64,000 nt of DNA from Acanthosepion pharaonis (GCA_903632075.3 CAHIKZ030004140.1:821001-885000), one strand, 5' to 3'; positions 11,106 to 22,890 are shown, counted from the stretch's first letter. Made by a program: numbers and translations. Notes: a model not told the origin generated them from the sequence alone.

Positions 11106-12826
11106 AAGTTCACAACTAGTGGAAATTAAAATAAAAAATATTTTTATTTAATAATTTATTTCTGGTATTAATCTCTGATATTGGAGATCATGGTAGTAAA
11201 AATAATCTTCTTTTCAACATAATGTTCAAATCTGTATTTAAATTATTTAACCATTTTTTTTTTTGGCATCTTTGCAAATTGAGAATAATTTCTAAAGTTA
11301 ATTCTTTTTTAATTCCATAATTCTTGCTAATGCTGTAAACTGTAGTCTTCATGATTATACCTTCATGATATTGAAATGTAAAACCTTATTAATTTTAGTG
11401 TTGTATTCTCTACCTTTTGTACTTTTGATAATTTCATAAAGAAAAATGATGATAAAACATATTGTGATGTTACTGTTGGATCATAATCTACCAATGGTTT
11501 AAATGTCTTTTCTCATATTTAACATTTTCAACCGATGGATCATGTTCCAATTGACAATAAAAAAAAAATCTGGTAAAAGAGACAGAGATGGCAACATGCA
11601 ACATAAGTTCATGATGATAGCTCAAAAGAGATTCCCTTACTCATTCACATATCTTTCTCACCAAATTATGTGACATTTACACTTTTCCTCTCTAAGCTAT
11701 GTGACACTTACACTTTTCTCTTCACTTTCTCCCTTGCCACTTCTTTCTCACACATACGCACAAATAAATCAGATTTTTTTTCATCTTAACAACCCACTAC
11801 AAACAAGGTATTTTAACACAAGAACTTTAACTTACATAAACATTGAGAAAGATTTAATTTCTAAAAACATAAAAATATTTTATATTTTCATATCTAAAAA
11901 AATGTTCTCACTTTTTTCTTTGTTGTGGGTTGATTCAAATATATAATAAATGTTACAGAATGCATAGGCTAGCCCAGAATAAGCAACTAATGGTCAGAAG
12001 ACTTCATTCTGTATTAAATTCTGATAGTGAGGGATTTTGCCTTTGTTTAAGTTTTTGATATAAGACCAAAAAGGCAAAAAGACATGGAGATGGTTGAATG
12101 AATTAGAAAGGTTAACATGCCTCTTAAACTTAGTTTCCTTAGTGAGGCAAATGGGGATGAAATTCAAGCCAATGAAGCCAATGTTCTCCTGATCATCTCT
12201 CTCTCTCACTTCCATCTTGGAATGATGTTACAACGAACATCCTTCATAGCGAGATAGCAAAAGGAATTTTTCCATCTTTGATGCAGTCACTGATGTAGAA
12301 TTGGGATTTGAACAATTGAAGTCTGAGATGAAATGAATTACCATACAATATCATTTGGCATTTGGTAATTGTTAATGAAACTCCCATAAAAAGAGAGAAT
12401 CTTTTAGAGGTCAGGCTAATTATGACATTGGAAAGGAGAAAGAAAACTTTAATGGTGAAGGATTTTTTGTCAGAAATAATAATATTATTGGCAACATAGA
12501 AATTTTCAACAGCTTGTTCAGTAATTACATTATTCAAAAAGACATACTATAAAAATAAACCATATATGTATGCACTGATTTTAAAAAGTTCTGTTGAAGA
12601 AATTGAAGGGTTTTGTGTTGACATAAGCAAGGTTCTGGATGAAGGGAAACCAAATACACCATTCTGTGGGGCATGATCCATCTAGGAGCAGGAACAAGGA
12701 AGGAGAACAAATCTGCTGTAAGAAAATTTGGAATGGGGAAGAGGAATGAAACAGATAAGATTTATTAAGAATTGCCAAGAATGTCAAGAACAATTTATGT
12801 AAATTCAATGCTTTTTCCTCAAGAGA
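11106..12826. other. no gene recognised
   Basis: About 1.7 kb without an identified element. Frames of 73 to 97 codons at 11701-11946 (plus) and 11994-12537 (minus) have no motif I recognise. The 11990-12830 part is less A+T-skewed than its surroundings and may be an old element. I cannot assign it. Confidence 0.4.

Positions 12827-12883
<57 letters not shown>
12827..12883. repeat. (AT)n(GT)n compound microsatellite
   Basis: AT repeats to 12840 and GT repeats to 12883. They create the apparent Thr-His repeat of the minus-strand frame. Confidence 0.95.
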
Positions 12884-12885
<2 letters not shown>

Positions 12886-12954
12886 CCTTGAAGTCAACAT
12901 CCAGTAGCAACAGTCTATTTCATGTTAAACACAATCATCATGGCCTGACAATTG

Positions 12955-13156
12955 TACTTAAGAAAAAACTTAGACAAATGAAAAGTGCATCTAAAAAAGA
13001 AAAATCAAGAAGTATAAGAAGTCAATTGCTGATACCTCCTGAAGAGTGGAGGGAGTAATTCCCGGAGAGTCTATCCACAAAACTCTGGTGTCAGGATGCT
13101 GAAGGTAACATCAATCAGCTAAGTGACAAACCTTTTACTTGTATTAATTCTATATA
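12955..13156 (+). repeat. dispersed repeat, partner at 61.7 kb
   Basis: Bases about 13010-13155 match 61740-61880 in several blocks: AGTCAATTG, ACCTCCTGAAGAGTGG, GTCAGG, AACATCAATCA, TTGTATTAATTCTATATATA. The terminal TATATA served as target for the Tc1 element at 13159. The class is unknown. Confidence 0.5.
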
Positions 13157-13158
13157 TA

Positions 13159-14453
13159 CAGTGCTGTGAAGAAGTAAGTGAAGTCCTAAGATAATATTTA
13201 AAATAGTTGTCTACTTTTTCCAGATGATCAACAAATCTTAATTAAACCATATATTCAATAAGAAAAACCTTTATTAAATCAATTACAATCACTTTAAAAG
13301 ATTTTTATCCTGCTAGAATAAAAGTATTAATTAAAAATTGAAAATTGAAAATTAAGATGTGCAAAAGTAAGTGAACCCTTACATTTACATTCTGTATGTT
13401 TGTTTTACATGGTTGTTCAATTTTTGTGCATGTGTAAAAATTCAAAATGATATATGTTCATTTTTTTGTTAAGCTACATATACAGAAAACAATATACTCA
13501 TTGTGTATGCAAAAGTGTGCAGTTAGAGACTAAATTAAAAAAATATATATCAAAGATTAAAAGAACTTCTTGAAGCTTTAAAAAAATCATATAGTTGAAA
13601 CCTATAATGATGGAGAAGGCTACAAAAAGTTATCAATACAATGTGGAATGCACTTCTCCGCCATGCAACAAATTATTTATAAATGGAAGGCCTTTGATAT
13701 GATGACATAACAATCAAAAAGTGGCCATCTGCGAAAAATAACATCCAGCACAAATAGACATGTAGTTCAACATGCCCAGGCAAATCCTGCCATAACCATT
13801 GAGGTTCCCCAAGGCTCACTGGCCAATGTGGAAATCAATGTCCATACATGTACAGTGTAATAAAATCAGAACAATGCCAACAGCAGAATGGCTAGAAAAA
13901 GCGAATACTTATGAAATAGCACAAGCATGCTATGCAAAAGCTCATATTAATAAGCTATTCTGGCAAAACGTTTTATGGTTAGATGAGACTAACTGTTAAA
14001 CATGGTGGTGACAGCATTATGATTTGGGAGTGCTTTGCAGTAGCTGGAACAGGCAAAATATGGCACGAGAAAATTTTGAATGAAAGTATCTTGTCCTCAG
14101 TTCAAAAGTTTGGTTTAAGTCAAGGCTGGAACTTCCAAATGGACAATGATCTGAAGCATCAAAGCAAATCCATAAAAGAATGGGTTCATAAAAAAGAAAA
14201 TTTCAAGTCTTGGAATGGCCTAGTCAAAGTCCTGATCTAAACCCAATTGAAAATCTGTTATTCAAGTGAAATAATAATTAATATTTTTATTCCAGCTTGA
14301 TAAAAACTTTTGAAATTTTGGTTGTAATTGATTTAATAAAGATTTTTTCTTTATGAATATATAGTTTAATTACAATATATTTGATTATCTGGACAAAAGA
14401 GACAATTATTTTAAATATTATCTTAGGGGTTCACTTACTTTTGCCCAGCACTG
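13159..14453 (+). mobile_element. Tc1-like transposon with both ends and TA duplication
   Basis: Starts CAGTGCTGTGAAGAAGTAAG and ends with the complement of CAGTGCTGGGCAAAAGTAAG, flanked by TA at 13157-13158 and 14454-14455. The inverted homology extends roughly 190 bp inward (TAAGATAATATTTAAAATA near both ends), which is long for Tc1. Length is 1295 bp. It encloses the decayed transposase annotated separately. Confidence 0.9.
13560..14270 (+). pseudogene. Tc1-like transposase pseudogene (DD34E type)
   Basis: The plus strand translates in pieces to a Tc1 transposase, the enzyme that cuts and rejoins its own ends at TA sites. Visible parts: N-terminal DNA-binding region (VETYNDG, KLSIQCG, SGHLRKIT) at 13590-13740; first catalytic Asp in WLDETN at 13977-13995; KHGGDSIMIWECFA at 13996-14040; second Asp in DNDLKH near 14144-14160; and NPIENL near 14240-14260 holding the Glu. 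The second Asp and the Glu are about 34 residues apart once a one-base frameshift in an A-rich run near 14195 is allowed. At least three frame changes make it inactive. Confidence 0.85.
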
Positions 14454-14469
14454 TATATAGATATTTAGA

Positions 14470-14945
14470 TATAATGAACTTTCCAATTGTTTTCAGGAAT
14501 GAGAGTCCAGAAACTCAATTCTTAAAACTAAACAGCCAGACTACCAAAGCATGATTTGATTATAGCAGTTAAGGATTGTACAGAACTGTTGTGGATTCCG
14601 GGATGAAATCCGGTCTCAAATGAATGACAAATGCAGGAATGAAATATAGCAAATAAATATATTGACGTAAGAATACAATTGGTAATACGGTTAGTAGATC
14701 CAGAAATGCGGTTAGTAGCAATAATAATATATATACAGTCTGGGAAATTCAGTATCGAAGTATGACTTCCTTCTGAGTCTATGTGCTCGCAAATGTGACT
14801 CCTACATAGTGGTTACCTCACACTCTCACTCTCTCAATGTATCACTGTATCACTGTCACTCCCTCACTCTCAGGTATTCACCGGCAGCAGTACAAGTACA
14901 CACTGGGTGAGTCCACTTGTATGAAAAAGGGGTGGATCCCTTAAC
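14470..14945. other. unassigned, more GC-balanced segment
   Basis: Less A+T-rich than its surroundings, with short internal repeats (CGGTTAGTAG twice; CTCTCACTC and TATCACTG patches) and a palindromic CCGGGATGAAATCCGG. It could be an LTR read on the minus strand, but I found neither paired TG/CA ends nor a primer site. No coding potential. Confidence 0.3.
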
Positions 14946-14949
14946 AAGA

Positions 14950-15235
14950 ACCAAGCACATTTTTTTCAAAGACCAGAATACAAATACATGGTGCACATAA
15001 AATGCCAGAATGTCTCCAAAACAAGCCTCCTCTTCAGAGTATTCCTTCTCCTAGACTGGTTGCTAACCAAAGCTAAAGAACACAGTCTTCAAGATGAATT
15101 CATATTTTTCCAAGTGTATTTGCATATAAGTGAATATAATGAATTTGACAGCAATTTGAATTCAACTTTCTGACTTCTCATTCCAAGCCATCATCCATTA
15201 CACAAGTGCATCCAATATGTAAGTGGGTGTGCATA
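14950..15235 (-). mobile_element. SINE-2 copy (tRNA-like head)
   Basis: The minus strand shares with 17345-17600 and 52740-52915 a head of the form GTGTAATGGATGATGGC, then AATGAGAAGTCAGAA, TTGAATTCAAATT, a TTCACTTATATGCA block and GAATTCATCTT. The head resembles a degenerate tRNA A/B-box pair. Confidence 0.5.
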
Positions 15236-15239
15236 TGTA

Positions 15240-15280
15240 TTTATGTTTATTCACTCTCTCTCATTCTCTCTCTCTCTTTC

Positions 15281-15316
<36 letters not shown>
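15240..15316. repeat. (CT)n/(TA)n microsatellite
   Basis: CT-rich patch from about 15255 and then TA repeats 15286-15316. Confidence 0.95.
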
Positions 15317-15317
<1 letters not shown>

Positions 15318-15339
15318 TGAGTGAAACACCAAAATTCTC

Positions 15340-15645
15340 CATTTGTTAGATTATGGTTTGGACCGTTATACCATGGACTGAACATATGAATAATGACAAA
15401 ATTTTAGAGAAATGGAAATAAAAAGGTTACTTATACTTATCATTAAAAAATTAGTTGAAATTTCTAAATCACATAATGAGAAAAGAGAGCTGGAAAATTT
15501 AACACTTACAGGATATATTGTGAGGAAGAAGGAAACTGAATTATTTACCTAGAAAACTTGTGTAAATGGATTACAGAACAGGATTTAGGGGAGATGACAA
15601 TAAGACAAAATTTACTAAGAACTAAGAATAGGGTCTATGTGAAGG
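15340..15645 (+). mobile_element. LINE-B fragment
   Basis: Matches the 7.2-kb and 35.2-kb copies: CATGGACTGAACATATGAA, ATAATGAGAAAAGAGAGC, TTTAACACTTACAGG, TGTAAATGGATTACAG. Frames are broken. Its natural tail seems to be displaced to 16340-16405. Confidence 0.65.
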
Positions 15646-16339
15646 GACTCCGGCCGGTACTTTGTTCTGAGGCCCAGGAACTAAGAAAGGCCCCACAGCA
15701 ATTGTGCAACATCCACCCCCCTTGAGAACAAGCACTTTCTACTACTCCCAGCCCAACGCACACTTACATTCAGATACTCAAACATCACTATATTTATCAC
15801 ATCACACTTACTTCTTTTTATTGGTATTTATCAGTATTTATTAGTATTTATTATTAATTATGGTAGGCCTCATTGTATAAACATATGATAACATGAAGAG
15901 TATCTACGTACAGCCCCAGGTAGATGCATAGACACATCAATTAGCTTAATGATGTGACTAGCGCACACCAAAATTTTTACATCATCATATGTTTGTATAT
16001 ATTATTATTTTGTTTTGCAAGGACTTTATATATTGTAATTGTTAGAGAGTTCAACACCTTGTTATTATGAACATTAAAAAGTATTTCTCTATGACAAAAC
16101 CTAAAAGGTGATTAATGAATCTAAACATAAATACTGATTTATGTTGCTGTGTTAACTGAAGGTGTTTGTTGCATTATGTTATATATTATCATGAAAATAA
16201 ATAATTTATTAGAGTTTACATTTAAATTAACTGCACATCAAATCCTCAATTTTAAGAAAGAATATATCCCTGCCTTGAGGTCCCAAAGTGGTCTTGTACT
16301 GACTTGCAAAATTTCTCTTGGAGGTCCTGGTTACAAATG
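15646..16339. other. possible insertion splitting a LINE-B copy
   Basis: About 700 bp with no LINE-B similarity lies between the LINE-B body and a LINE-B-like tail. It begins GGGACTCCGGCCGGTACTTT, resembling the GGCCCTGGGCT-type ends of the 18.1-kb element. No gene is seen. Confidence 0.35.
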
Positions 16340-16405
16340 ACAGGAAATTGTGGAGAATCATGCTTGCCATTGTTCTGAAGAGACATGGCACATAAAAGAA
16401 GTTTA
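16340..16405 (+). mobile_element. LINE-B tail
   Basis: AATTGTGGAGAATCATG and GACATGGCACATAAAAGAAG match LINE-B 3' ends at 7.58, 35.46 and 41.51 kb. Confidence 0.55.
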
Positions 16406-17340
16406 AATATCTTCAACTTTAGCTTTTATTTATTCTTAATCTTTCTTATTTTGATAATTCCTTTCTTCTATTAAAAATAAAAAAATATTAAAAAAATCTT
16501 CCCTTATACAAAACTGATATCTCATGTCATCAAGTGCTAAGTTACAAACATTTTTCTCCTGTGTTCGCAATCTTTAAGAATCTATAGAAAAATGATAGCT
16601 TTAGATTCTTATATTCTATGGAACTGGCAGTTTTTACAGAATAAAAATTTGTTATTGCAATAGTCTTCCAAACCATTAAGAGTGAGTTTAATCTAGATTG
16701 AGAACACTGGATTTGAAAAATTTTTGTAGTTGAAGAATCCAGAAGCAGCAAAATTTTTAAAAATTCCACAGGTCAAAAGTCACAGATCCATAGGTTTTAG
16801 GTTACAAATTGGTGATTTATAGGTAGTAAATCTGTAATTCACATACCACAGATAACAAAAAAAAAATGTACAATCGCATTATATCTAAGTCTGGATGTCA
16901 GTGATTGGTTGATGTGGAACAAAAAATTTGCATAGCATTCTATATGTAAATAGAGAAATTACATGATCCATTCTTTTCACAGGGAGATACTCCATGTGAT
17001 ACATTTTCACTTGTTTTAACAATGTACATCTCCATTTTCTTCACCAAAATCAGTCTTGTGAAACAAATTTTATTTGAAGTGTATTTATTTCACAACAGAA
17101 GCAATGGTCTGTTGTAGTTTTTAACTCATCATGTTTCAAAATTCTTATTTCTGTTGTGTATTTTGAATATAAAAAATTGCAAATAAGTTAAATTTCTTCA
17201 AAATTAAGGTGCCAAATATTATCAGGAAATTGTAGAATTATTACAATTCCGTCCATTTGGAAAGCAGCAAATCTGCAACAAAACAAAGCATGTTACAGAT
17301 TCAGTCAGTCAAGTGCTATAGGTGATGCACATTTCTGCGA
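16406..17340. other. no gene seen
   Basis: A+T-rich. A 75-codon minus-strand frame at 16542-16769 shows no recognisable motif. Confidence 0.5.
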
Positions 17341-17344
17341 TCAT

Positions 17345-17600
17345 GTCTCTTTCAATTCATGATTGACTAGGCAGATTTTTCCACAGTTTCTTTCTGCTGT
17401 AGCCATCCAGAGCTATAGAACCCAGTCTGTCCTGCTATTCAACGCATTGCTGGGGTGAGAAAAGATGAATTCCCAAGGGTATTTGTGCGTAAGGGAATGT
17501 AGTGAACCTGACTGAAATTCAAACATTCTGATTTCTCATTCTGAGCCGATATCCACCGTACCACACCACATATTCCTAGTCCCAAATTTCGGAAACAATA
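17345..17600 (-). mobile_element. SINE-2 copy
   Basis: Shares on the minus strand the GGTACGGTGGATATCGGCTC head, AATGAGAAATCAGAA, the GTTTGAATTTCAGTC B-box-like block and GGAATTCATC with the other SINE-2 copies. The 3' part matches the 15.05-kb copy in spacing (GCTATAGAACCCAGTCTG against GCTAAAGAACACAGTCTTC on plus). Confidence 0.5.
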
Positions 17601-17747
17601 AACAAATACCGCTAAGTGTTCAGTTTGGGATATGCAATAACTATTAGCTTGATCCAAAAGTTTCCATTAGATTTTTAACAAAATATTTAAATCATAATTT
17701 TTGAGTCATTAATTTTTTCATTTGGCCAATTTCAGTATCTGTCTATA

Positions 17748-17962
17748 TTTCTGAGATGAGGTATTATGCACACTATTTACATTATTATAACTGACATCCA
17801 TTAAACATGGCACATGGAACTAGAACAGTCTACCTCAGTGAGCAAAATAAAGGGTTCAGTTCAAAATTCCAACCACCTGAAGAAGGCCGGAGCATACAAC
17901 AGCCGAAACGTAATAAATATAGCGATAAAGATGAGTCTGGATAATGTAAATAGTGGCCAATT
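17748..17962 (+). mobile_element. element G with best hammerhead-like core
   Basis: CTGAAGA at 17877-17883 and GAAAC at 17905-17909, separated by a GGC...GCC-pairable segment, then AATAAATAT, AAAGATGAG and the tail GATAATGTAAATAG. The left edge (17748-17785, GAGATGAGGTATTATGCAC) is the reverse complement of the G terminus, so the copy carries inverted ends. The tRNA-like part of longer copies is missing. Confidence 0.6.
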
Positions 17963-18099
17963 TCAGTTATAAATCATTTGATTTCAGTTTTCATTTTTAA
18001 TTTTTTTTTACCAATCTTTGAACATGTTGGAAATCTGAGTCAGATAAAAGAGATTTCCATTGAGGAAAACAAGTGATAACCCAAATATGATAGGCAGGA

Positions 18100-18518
18100 C
18101 TGGATTTAGGCCCTGGGCTAATAGAATTAGGGTTTGGGGCTTCATTAGATATGTTTGCCTCTCCCCTGTGTCTATATAAAAAAAAAGATATATATATATT
18201 TTTACATTATGCTTTTTGTGTGTAAAAAATTAAACACTTCAACTAAAATTTTTAATGGTTTGGGAACTCAATTTATTTCATTACCAACTTCATGGTAATT
18301 TTTATCCAAACTTTACATCCTACAGAAATGTATCTAGAATGAATGGCCTGTATTATATTGAAATTCTAGGATCCAAATTCACCAGGAAAGCATCTGGAAA
18401 ATTGATGGAGAATGAAAATTCTGACTTGTGATCCTAGATCACCACAGCTGAAAAAAATTGGAGTACTTCTAGGCTTGCGACTCCTAGCCCATACTAGCCC
18501 ATATGTAAATCTGGTATG
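18100..18518 (+). mobile_element. non-autonomous DNA element, copy 1 of a direct pair
   Basis: Begins ACTGGATTTAGGCCCTGGG and ends with the complement of CCAGATTTACATATGGGC, giving short inverted CTGGATTTA-like termini. It shares ordered blocks with 18657-19100: ATTATGCTTTTTG/TCTTTGG, CACTTCAACTAAAATTT, TTTACATCCTACAGAAATG, AGCATTC/ATCT, GAGAATGAAAATTCTGA. Possibly hAT-like; no transposase. Confidence 0.5.
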
Positions 18519-18543
18519 ATATATATATATATATATATATATA
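18519..18543. repeat. (AT)n array
   Basis: AT repeats at the right edge of copy 1. Confidence 0.95.
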
Positions 18544-18656
18544 AAACAAAGATTGTTTTTAAAAAAATTCTGGATGCCTATAGAATTTCTGGAAATTTGT
18601 TTCAGTTGATATGGAATTACGCATATATATTTTTGTAGTGAGTGCATATATACACA

Positions 18657-19100
18657 GGGCAAGATTTAGGCCTTAAGAGGCCACTGGGACTAATAGAATT
18701 TGGAGGCCATTTCATGAGGTATGTTTTATCATCCACCTCCACTCATATTTATAAAAAAAAGAGAAATTTTTTTAGATTATGCTCTTTGGGTGTAAAACAT
18801 GAAATACTTCAACTAAAATTTATAATCATTTTCAAACTCATCCAATTTATTTCATTACCAATTTCATGATATTTATTATCTGTACTTTACATCCTACAGA
18901 AATGTATCGAGACTGAAGGATGTGTATTCCACCAAAATTCTTGTATTCAAAATTCACTAGCAAAGCATTCTATAAAGCAAAAATGATGGAGAAGGAAAAT
19001 TCTGATTTGCTAGAATCTTATTTTTTTGAGTTTTATCCCTCCAGGCTTGGGGCCCATATTATCTGCAACCACTATTTACCCACATGTAAATCCAGCATGG
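18657..19100 (+). mobile_element. non-autonomous DNA element, copy 2
   Basis: Diverged direct copy of the 18100-18518 element, same orientation, about 140 bp downstream. It ends near ACATGTAAATCCAGCATG. An 86-codon frame across it is not conserved in copy 1 and is rejected as a gene. Confidence 0.5.
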
Positions 19101-19104
19101 ATGA

Positions 19105-19855
19105 TAGTGCTAAAGAATATGCTGCATTTGGAGGAACTTTGCCACCCAAACTTCATAACTCTTTCCAGCATTTCATTTAAAACATGAAAAATATTTGATG
19201 TTGTGCAGCAAATGTCAACTTCCTGGCCTAGAAAAATGTATTTTTCTCTTCTAATATATTGTCATGTCCCTAAAAACCAATAAATTAAAATTAATTAAAT
19301 TGTCAAAAATAATTATAATAAAATAATTATAGCAATTATAATTATCATTAATTTGCTCTTTCTAAACTAATAAGAGTTGACCCCACTTTTTGCAGCTTCA
19401 CACACAAACACATGACATTCTCATTATCAGACAGGCAGTCACTACAGACAGGCCATCAACATGTGTGTCAATGAAAATTTGGGCTCTTTTTTTTCTTTTT
19501 ACAGGCCATAATAGTAGCATTTATCTTCTAACACTCAAAAAAAAATCTAGTTAAGGAAAGCCCAGACACTTCTTGTATTTTCCTTCTAAATTATCTGGAC
19601 ACACATTATATACAACTATAAAAAAAAAAATTAAAAAAGCATACAAAAAAGACTATATAAACTTAACGTATTTTTTATCATTTTGTCAGATTCCAATCAA
19701 TATTTTATCTACATTTGACCCAAAACTTATAAATTTACTCAGTATTACTGTTTCTCATATCTTCCACACCAATCAGATAATAAATAATATTTGTTTTGTT
19801 GTTTCCATGTCTTTTGCTGCTTCTCATTTTTATGAGTATTTTTATATTCTGTCTT
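19105..19855. other. no gene seen
   Basis: A+T-rich. The 98-codon frame at 19573-19869 is low-complexity and runs into element G. Confidence 0.5.
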
Positions 19856-19861
19856 TATCTA

Positions 19862-20330
19862 TGAGATGAGGTATTATGTACATTATTACTGTACTATTGC
19901 CCTCATCTTTGTCACCATATTTATCACATTTCGGCCGTTGTACGTTCTGGCCTTCTTCAGGTGGTTGGAATGTCGAACTGAACCCTTTATTTCGCTCACT
20001 GGGGTAGACTGTTCTAGTTCCACATGATGGATGTCAGTTATCAGTTATCTCCTGTTAATTTCCCTCTGAAAGTTCTCCACTCCACTTAACCAGGTATTGA
20101 ACTCCCACTCTTTGTCACTTGATCTAACCAACAACTTTATCCACTGTGCCATGTGTCCTTGAGGACATCTGGGTATGAATTTCTGGGTATTATAAACCTA
20201 ATGTCTTCAGCAACCATTTTTACCAGTGCTCATATTGCAATTTTGCTGTTATCATTGCTTTTCTCTAGCACTCCTTATTACTGGTTCCCATATTGTATTT
20301 ATTTCTATGCTTGGTCAGCTCAGGAGTTTT
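19862..20330 (-). mobile_element. element G, long copy
   Basis: On the minus strand, in order: an upstream block (AACAGCAAAATTGCAATATG), TAATACCCAGAAATTCATA, a tRNA-like stretch with GGCACAGTGG (A-box-like) and GAGTTCAATACC (B-box-like), AACTAGAACAGTCTACCCCA, CTGAAGA at 19960-19954, GGCC...GGCC, GAAAT at 19932-19928, then the tail. It aligns along its whole length with 62525-62970. The core has T where GAAAC is expected. Confidence 0.65.
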
Positions 20331-21540
20331 TTGTGGCCTAGCATATGTGCTGATTCCTAAATGGAATCAATTATCAAACTTATACTTTGAGAAAGTTTTG
20401 CATTGAATGCCAAAAATTTGTGCTGCAGTAATCAAGTCTAAAGGAGGATATTTTGCTGAGAGCAAAGTTTAATCATAAAATGCTTTTTCTTCTTTTGTTG
20501 TAATAAAATTTCTAATAAAAAATCCTGTCTCACTTTTTTTATAGCCATATATAATAATTTTCTCTTATTTAAAGTACAAAACAACTACTTTTTGGGCCAA
20601 TTTTACAAATTACCAGGGGTGGCTTCAAACTTTTGAACTGTAGTATATCTTCCCTAGCCAATGACTATTTGGTCAAAATTTGTCTTTTTCTGTGCTTAAA
20701 TACAGAAGAGAGAGTCTTTAAATACTGACCAATATTTCATAAATCAGAAAATCTTTGTTAGATTAAATAAATTCTCACAAAAACAATATACTTATATAGG
20801 TCACAAATTCTGTCTTAATTAAGAGAAACAAATACTTACAAAGCAAAGAGTACAAAATACAGTAAATCATAGCAATAGACTTCTTAATGACTAACTGACT
20901 ATTGTACAAATTTAATAATTTAGATGGGATGTTGTTTTTTTTATTTACTGGAAACTTTGAAATAAAATGAACCAAATGAAGTATAGAATAAATAATATAT
21001 TTTTATTTATTTTCTTTAGAGTAAGTCCTTTAGTATTTAGGTAGCAAAATGTTCATTTATAAGGTGGATATTTGTAGTAGCTTTGAAGAAGGTGCAGTAG
21101 TTTTGAATTCACAATGTATGAAGGGTAGTAGTAATATTAGAAATAGGTTAGTGTCAGCCTGTATTTTTTCTCAGCACTAAACAGAGCAGGAATATCATTA
21201 GTAGATGACTTTTTAACTACTTCTTCACATGTCACACATTGCTGGTTTCTTCATTGTAGTGTCTTTCATCATTCTTGCTATCCCTTCTGCTTGTAGCACA
21301 TAGGTATCAGCTGATATCCTTTTGTCCAGGCTCTGGGACTTTGGTGCAGACATTGCTTTTGGCTAAGATCTCTCTAAGTCTCTTTGTATCAATTTTTTTT
21401 GATTAGCCAAAAATTATTTTATTTTATGACATTCCTTTCTTTTTCATTTTTTTTAAAATGGAAGATATGTGTGGAACCTCCCTGATTTTTGTTAGTTTTT
21501 AGTCATAAATTAGTTGGCTCTGTTCCAGCAAACTTCTGGT
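20331..21540. other. no gene seen
   Basis: A+T-rich sequence with stops in all frames. Bases 20615-20655 (AGGGGTGGCTTCAAACTTTT) may be an isolated transposon end. Confidence 0.45.
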
Positions 21541-21621
21541 GTTATTCATCTGGGTTCAATCTTTTCTTTTTTTTCTTTTTTTTTATTTAAGGGTTGTATT
21601 CTCATTAGTTGAGAGAAGTAT

Positions 21622-21652
<31 letters not shown>

Positions 21653-21702
21653 AGTAGAGAGATTTTAAGAAAGAAAAAGAAAGAAATAAGAAGGGAGATA
21701 TT

Positions 21703-21738
<36 letters not shown>

Positions 21739-21745
21739 AATAAGG
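21622..21745. repeat. (GAAA)n with embedded AGTAGAGAGATTTTAAG units
   Basis: GAAA tetranucleotides interrupted by GTAGAGAGATTTTAAG, GAAATAAGAAGGGAGATATT. The same interruptions, in the same order, recur at 37.88-37.98 and 38.06-38.12 kb. Confidence 0.9.
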
Positions 21746-21779
21746 GTTTTAAAGGAAAACACAATTGCTTTATTTTAAT

Positions 21780-22794
21780 TTGAGTTCTTTTTTTTTTTCT
21801 TTATATATTTTCTTTTTATATTTTCTTTTTATTGGGACTCACTGCAAACTGATGTACCCTTAAATGACAAGTTCTTCAAATAGAATAAAAACAGGCATAC
21901 TGCAAAATAATTATTCTTGCATCTGCAAATAAAAATTCAATTCTAATCCTTGTGTTTGATTGGATGTCACAAAAGCAGAAGATGAAATCTTTATCTTACT
22001 ACGAATGGCTATGGATTTTTTGCATTCTGCTTGACTCAGTAGTAAACAAAAAGATATCTGGATGCACAAGATAAACAATTCTACCAATTTGTATATAATC
22101 CTTACTATCCAGAGGGTCTTTTAAGGAGACATGATTATAATCTTAAATAATCATAAACAGGTTCCATAACCAAAGTTCTTGATACTCCATCCAGACAAAG
22201 AAGATAACACTTGTAATTATTTGTATCTTTATCAAAATGTTTTCTCACTGATTTGACTTAGTTAAAAATCAACTCTGTAATATCCCCCTACACCAAACAG
22301 AGAAATAATGTCTGAGCAAAACATGGTAATTATGATATTTTTATCATGATTACAATAACCACTCTGTCTGATATCCTGGCAATTAAAATAACTTCAGAGA
22401 CTGAAACTTGCAAATCTAATTACTAGTTTAAGATAATTATATTTGCTAGTCAAGGAGGATAAATTTATTTAGCCTAATTAGATACACCAATCAAGTAAGA
22501 CAGATCCAGTGTTTTATGATTATCCTTATAAATCACTTATACCCAATCAGTTTTGATGCAAAGTAGAACCAATAAATTCCTGACAAGGCCCTTTATTCTA
22601 CCTCATTCTTTGAGTTAAAGCAGCACCGATTCAACTGGACAACTTCTTTAGGCCAATATATTCATCCAAAAGTATTTTGCTGCTGCTATTATTGTATTTA
22701 TTGAGATGAAACATGGAACAGATTGTGAAGAGTTTGAGAATGAATTTGGCGTTTCCTTATTGGCACTAAACGAACAGGCATTCAGTACTAAGGT

Positions 22795-22795
<1 letters not shown>
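21780..22795. other. no gene seen
   Basis: Unique-looking A+T-rich sequence. Bases 22651-22690 weakly resemble 33312-33350 of the minus-strand LINE-A copy (AGGCCAATATATTCATCC). Confidence 0.45.
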
Positions 22796-22798
<3 letters not shown>

Positions 22799-22848
<50 letters not shown>

Positions 22849-22890
22849 CACACACACAAACATGCACACACATGTACACACATCCTGATT
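22799..22890. repeat. (CT)n then (CA)-rich microsatellite
   Basis: CT repeats 22799-22845 and ACACACA-rich sequence to about 22885. Confidence 0.95.
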
